From Candidatus Coatesbacteria bacterium RBG_13_66_14 (GTDB lineage: Bacteria > RBG-13-66-14), in assembly GCA_001774505.1 (NCBI GenBank), contig MFAF01000071.1, positions 1 to 5,902 of the forward strand: a DNA stretch of 5,902 nucleotides, read 5' to 3'. Positions 5,245-5,902 of the stretch are shown piece by piece. The translations under genes were made by a program, and so were the position numbers. The first letter of the stretch is position 1, and each line of letters begins with the position of its first letter. The notes below the pieces were generated by a model. The model ran no database searches. It was not told the DNA's origin and saw only the letters and a program-made list of their open reading frames with translations.

Positions 5245-5902
5245 TCAATCGGCGGTCCGCGCGGCGGGGCGCGGTCCCAGTGTCAGCTCGGCGACGGCGC
5301 CCCCGTCGGGGCTTACCGAGAGCGTCACGTCCCCACCGTGGAGTCGGGCCACCTTGCGCGCCAGCGGCAGCCCGATGCCCGTCCCGTCGGGACGGGTCGA
5401 GCTGAAGAGCTTGAAGTGCGCCTCGGGGTCCGGACCGGGTCCGGGGCCGTCGTCGGAGATGGTCACCCTCGCCCCGCCGCCCTCGGGCCGGCAGCGGCAG
5501 CGGATGAGGCCGCCTTCGTGACAGGCGGCCAGCGCGTTCAACAACAGGTTGAGCACGGCCTGGCGCAGCATGGTCCGGTCGCCCTCCACCGGCGAGGGCC
5601 GGCAGTCGGACTCCAGCCGCACGCCGGACTCGCGGAGCTGCGGTTTCAGGAAGGCGGCCAGGTCCAGGCACAGCTCGGCCAGCTCCACCTCCTCCACCCG
5701 GAGCGCCGGGGAGCTGGCGAAGTCGCGGAAGGCGGTGGCGATGGCGGCGAGCTGGTCAATTTCGCGCCCGATGGCGTCGGCAATCTCCAGGGTCTCGCCG
5801 TCGGCGCCCAGCGCGCGCAGGTCCTCGCGCAGCATCTCCAGGTTGAGACGCATGGCGTTCAGGGGGTTGCGCAGCTCGTGGGCCAGCGCCCGGGCCTGGG
5901 CC
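5245..5902 (-). CDS. Sensor histidine kinase, C-terminal part (partial)
   Basis: The frame is open to the right edge of the window, so the N-terminal sensor region is missing; 218 residues are visible up to TGA at 5245-5247. The first complete codons give ALAHELRNPLNAM, the H-box with the phospho-accepting histidine (codon 5878-5880), followed by a dimerisation helix. The ATPase domain shows the N-box LRQAVLNLLLNALAA (visible residues about 112-126), the G1 box ISDDGPGPG and the F/G2 region FKLFSSTRPDGTGIGL (about 163-178), with LARKVARLHGGDV after it. Phosphatase-type NtrB-like kinases have this ELRNPLN signature. It would autophosphorylate on the histidine and pass phosphate to D54 of the regulator encoded 26 bases downstream. 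What it senses, and whether it is membrane-bound, cannot be seen. Confidence 0.93.
   Translation of the reverse strand, partial: AQARALAHELRNPLNAMRLNLEMLREDLRALGADGETLEIADAIGREIDQLAAIATAFRDFASSPALRVEEVELAELCLDLAAFLKPQLRESGVRLESDCRPSPVEGDRTMLRQAVLNLLLNALAACHEGGLIRCRCRPEGGGARVTISDDGPGPGPDPEAHFKLFSSTRPDGTGIGLPLARKVARLHGGDVTLSVSPDGGAVAELTLGPRPAARTAD

Noticed and set aside
4967..5521. Plus-strand frames opposite the regulator start and the kinase
   Set aside because: Same antisense shadow effect; both underlying minus-strand genes are unambiguous.
5219..5671. N-terminal extension of the response regulator frame by 151 codons
   Set aside because: It overlaps the kinase in another frame, is Arg/Pro-rich, and precedes the natural receiver start MTKPLILIVDDD.

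Overview
The window comes from a high-GC bacterial chromosome, most likely an uncultivated lineage. The flanking genes are very GC-rich (42 of 60 bases are G/C at 4081-4140). A degraded fragment reads like a type IX secretion / FlgD-like C-terminal sorting tail, which points loosely to the FCB group or a neighbouring candidate phylum such as Coatesbacteria, Eisenbacteria or WOR-3. No rRNA or other phylogenetic marker is present, so this placement is an inference.

Layout. Positions 1-132 are the last 43 codons of an alpha/beta-hydrolase-like protein, followed by a good intrinsic terminator (146-177). A bacterial GH3-family protein (adenylate-forming acyl-amido synthetase fold) occupies 193-1722 on the plus strand. 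A short GC-rich convergent zone (1723-1893) holds two palindromes of similar design and the remnant of a sorting-tail gene. From about 1897 to 3856 the composition switches abruptly to AT-rich (17 of 60 bases are G/C at 2461-2520). This island contains only two genes, both on the minus strand and overlapping by 23 bases: a 508-residue PIN-GNAT-PUA-like fusion, then a 126-residue ASCH-domain protein with an intact GxKxxExR motif. The rest of the window (3857-5902, minus strand) returns to GC-rich sequence. It carries a two-component operon: the C-terminal part of a histidine kinase, then a complete NtrC-type sigma-54-dependent response regulator.

How the genes work together. The kinase and regulator form a conventional phosphorelay that would activate sigma-54 promoters outside the window. 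The island is the most interesting part. It combines a probable Mg-dependent RNase (PIN), an acetyltransferase fold with an unusual acetyl-CoA loop, a PUA/ASCH-like module and a separate ASCH protein, in two translationally coupled genes. ASCH/PUA folds bind or process RNA, and one characterised ASCH enzyme (YqfB) removes acetyl from N4-acetylcytidine. The pair therefore looks like a horizontally acquired RNA-directed module, possibly toxin-antitoxin-like or defensive. That function is inferred from architecture. The island has no recognisable integrase or transposase, and it sits directly downstream of the two-component operon without an obvious terminator between them.
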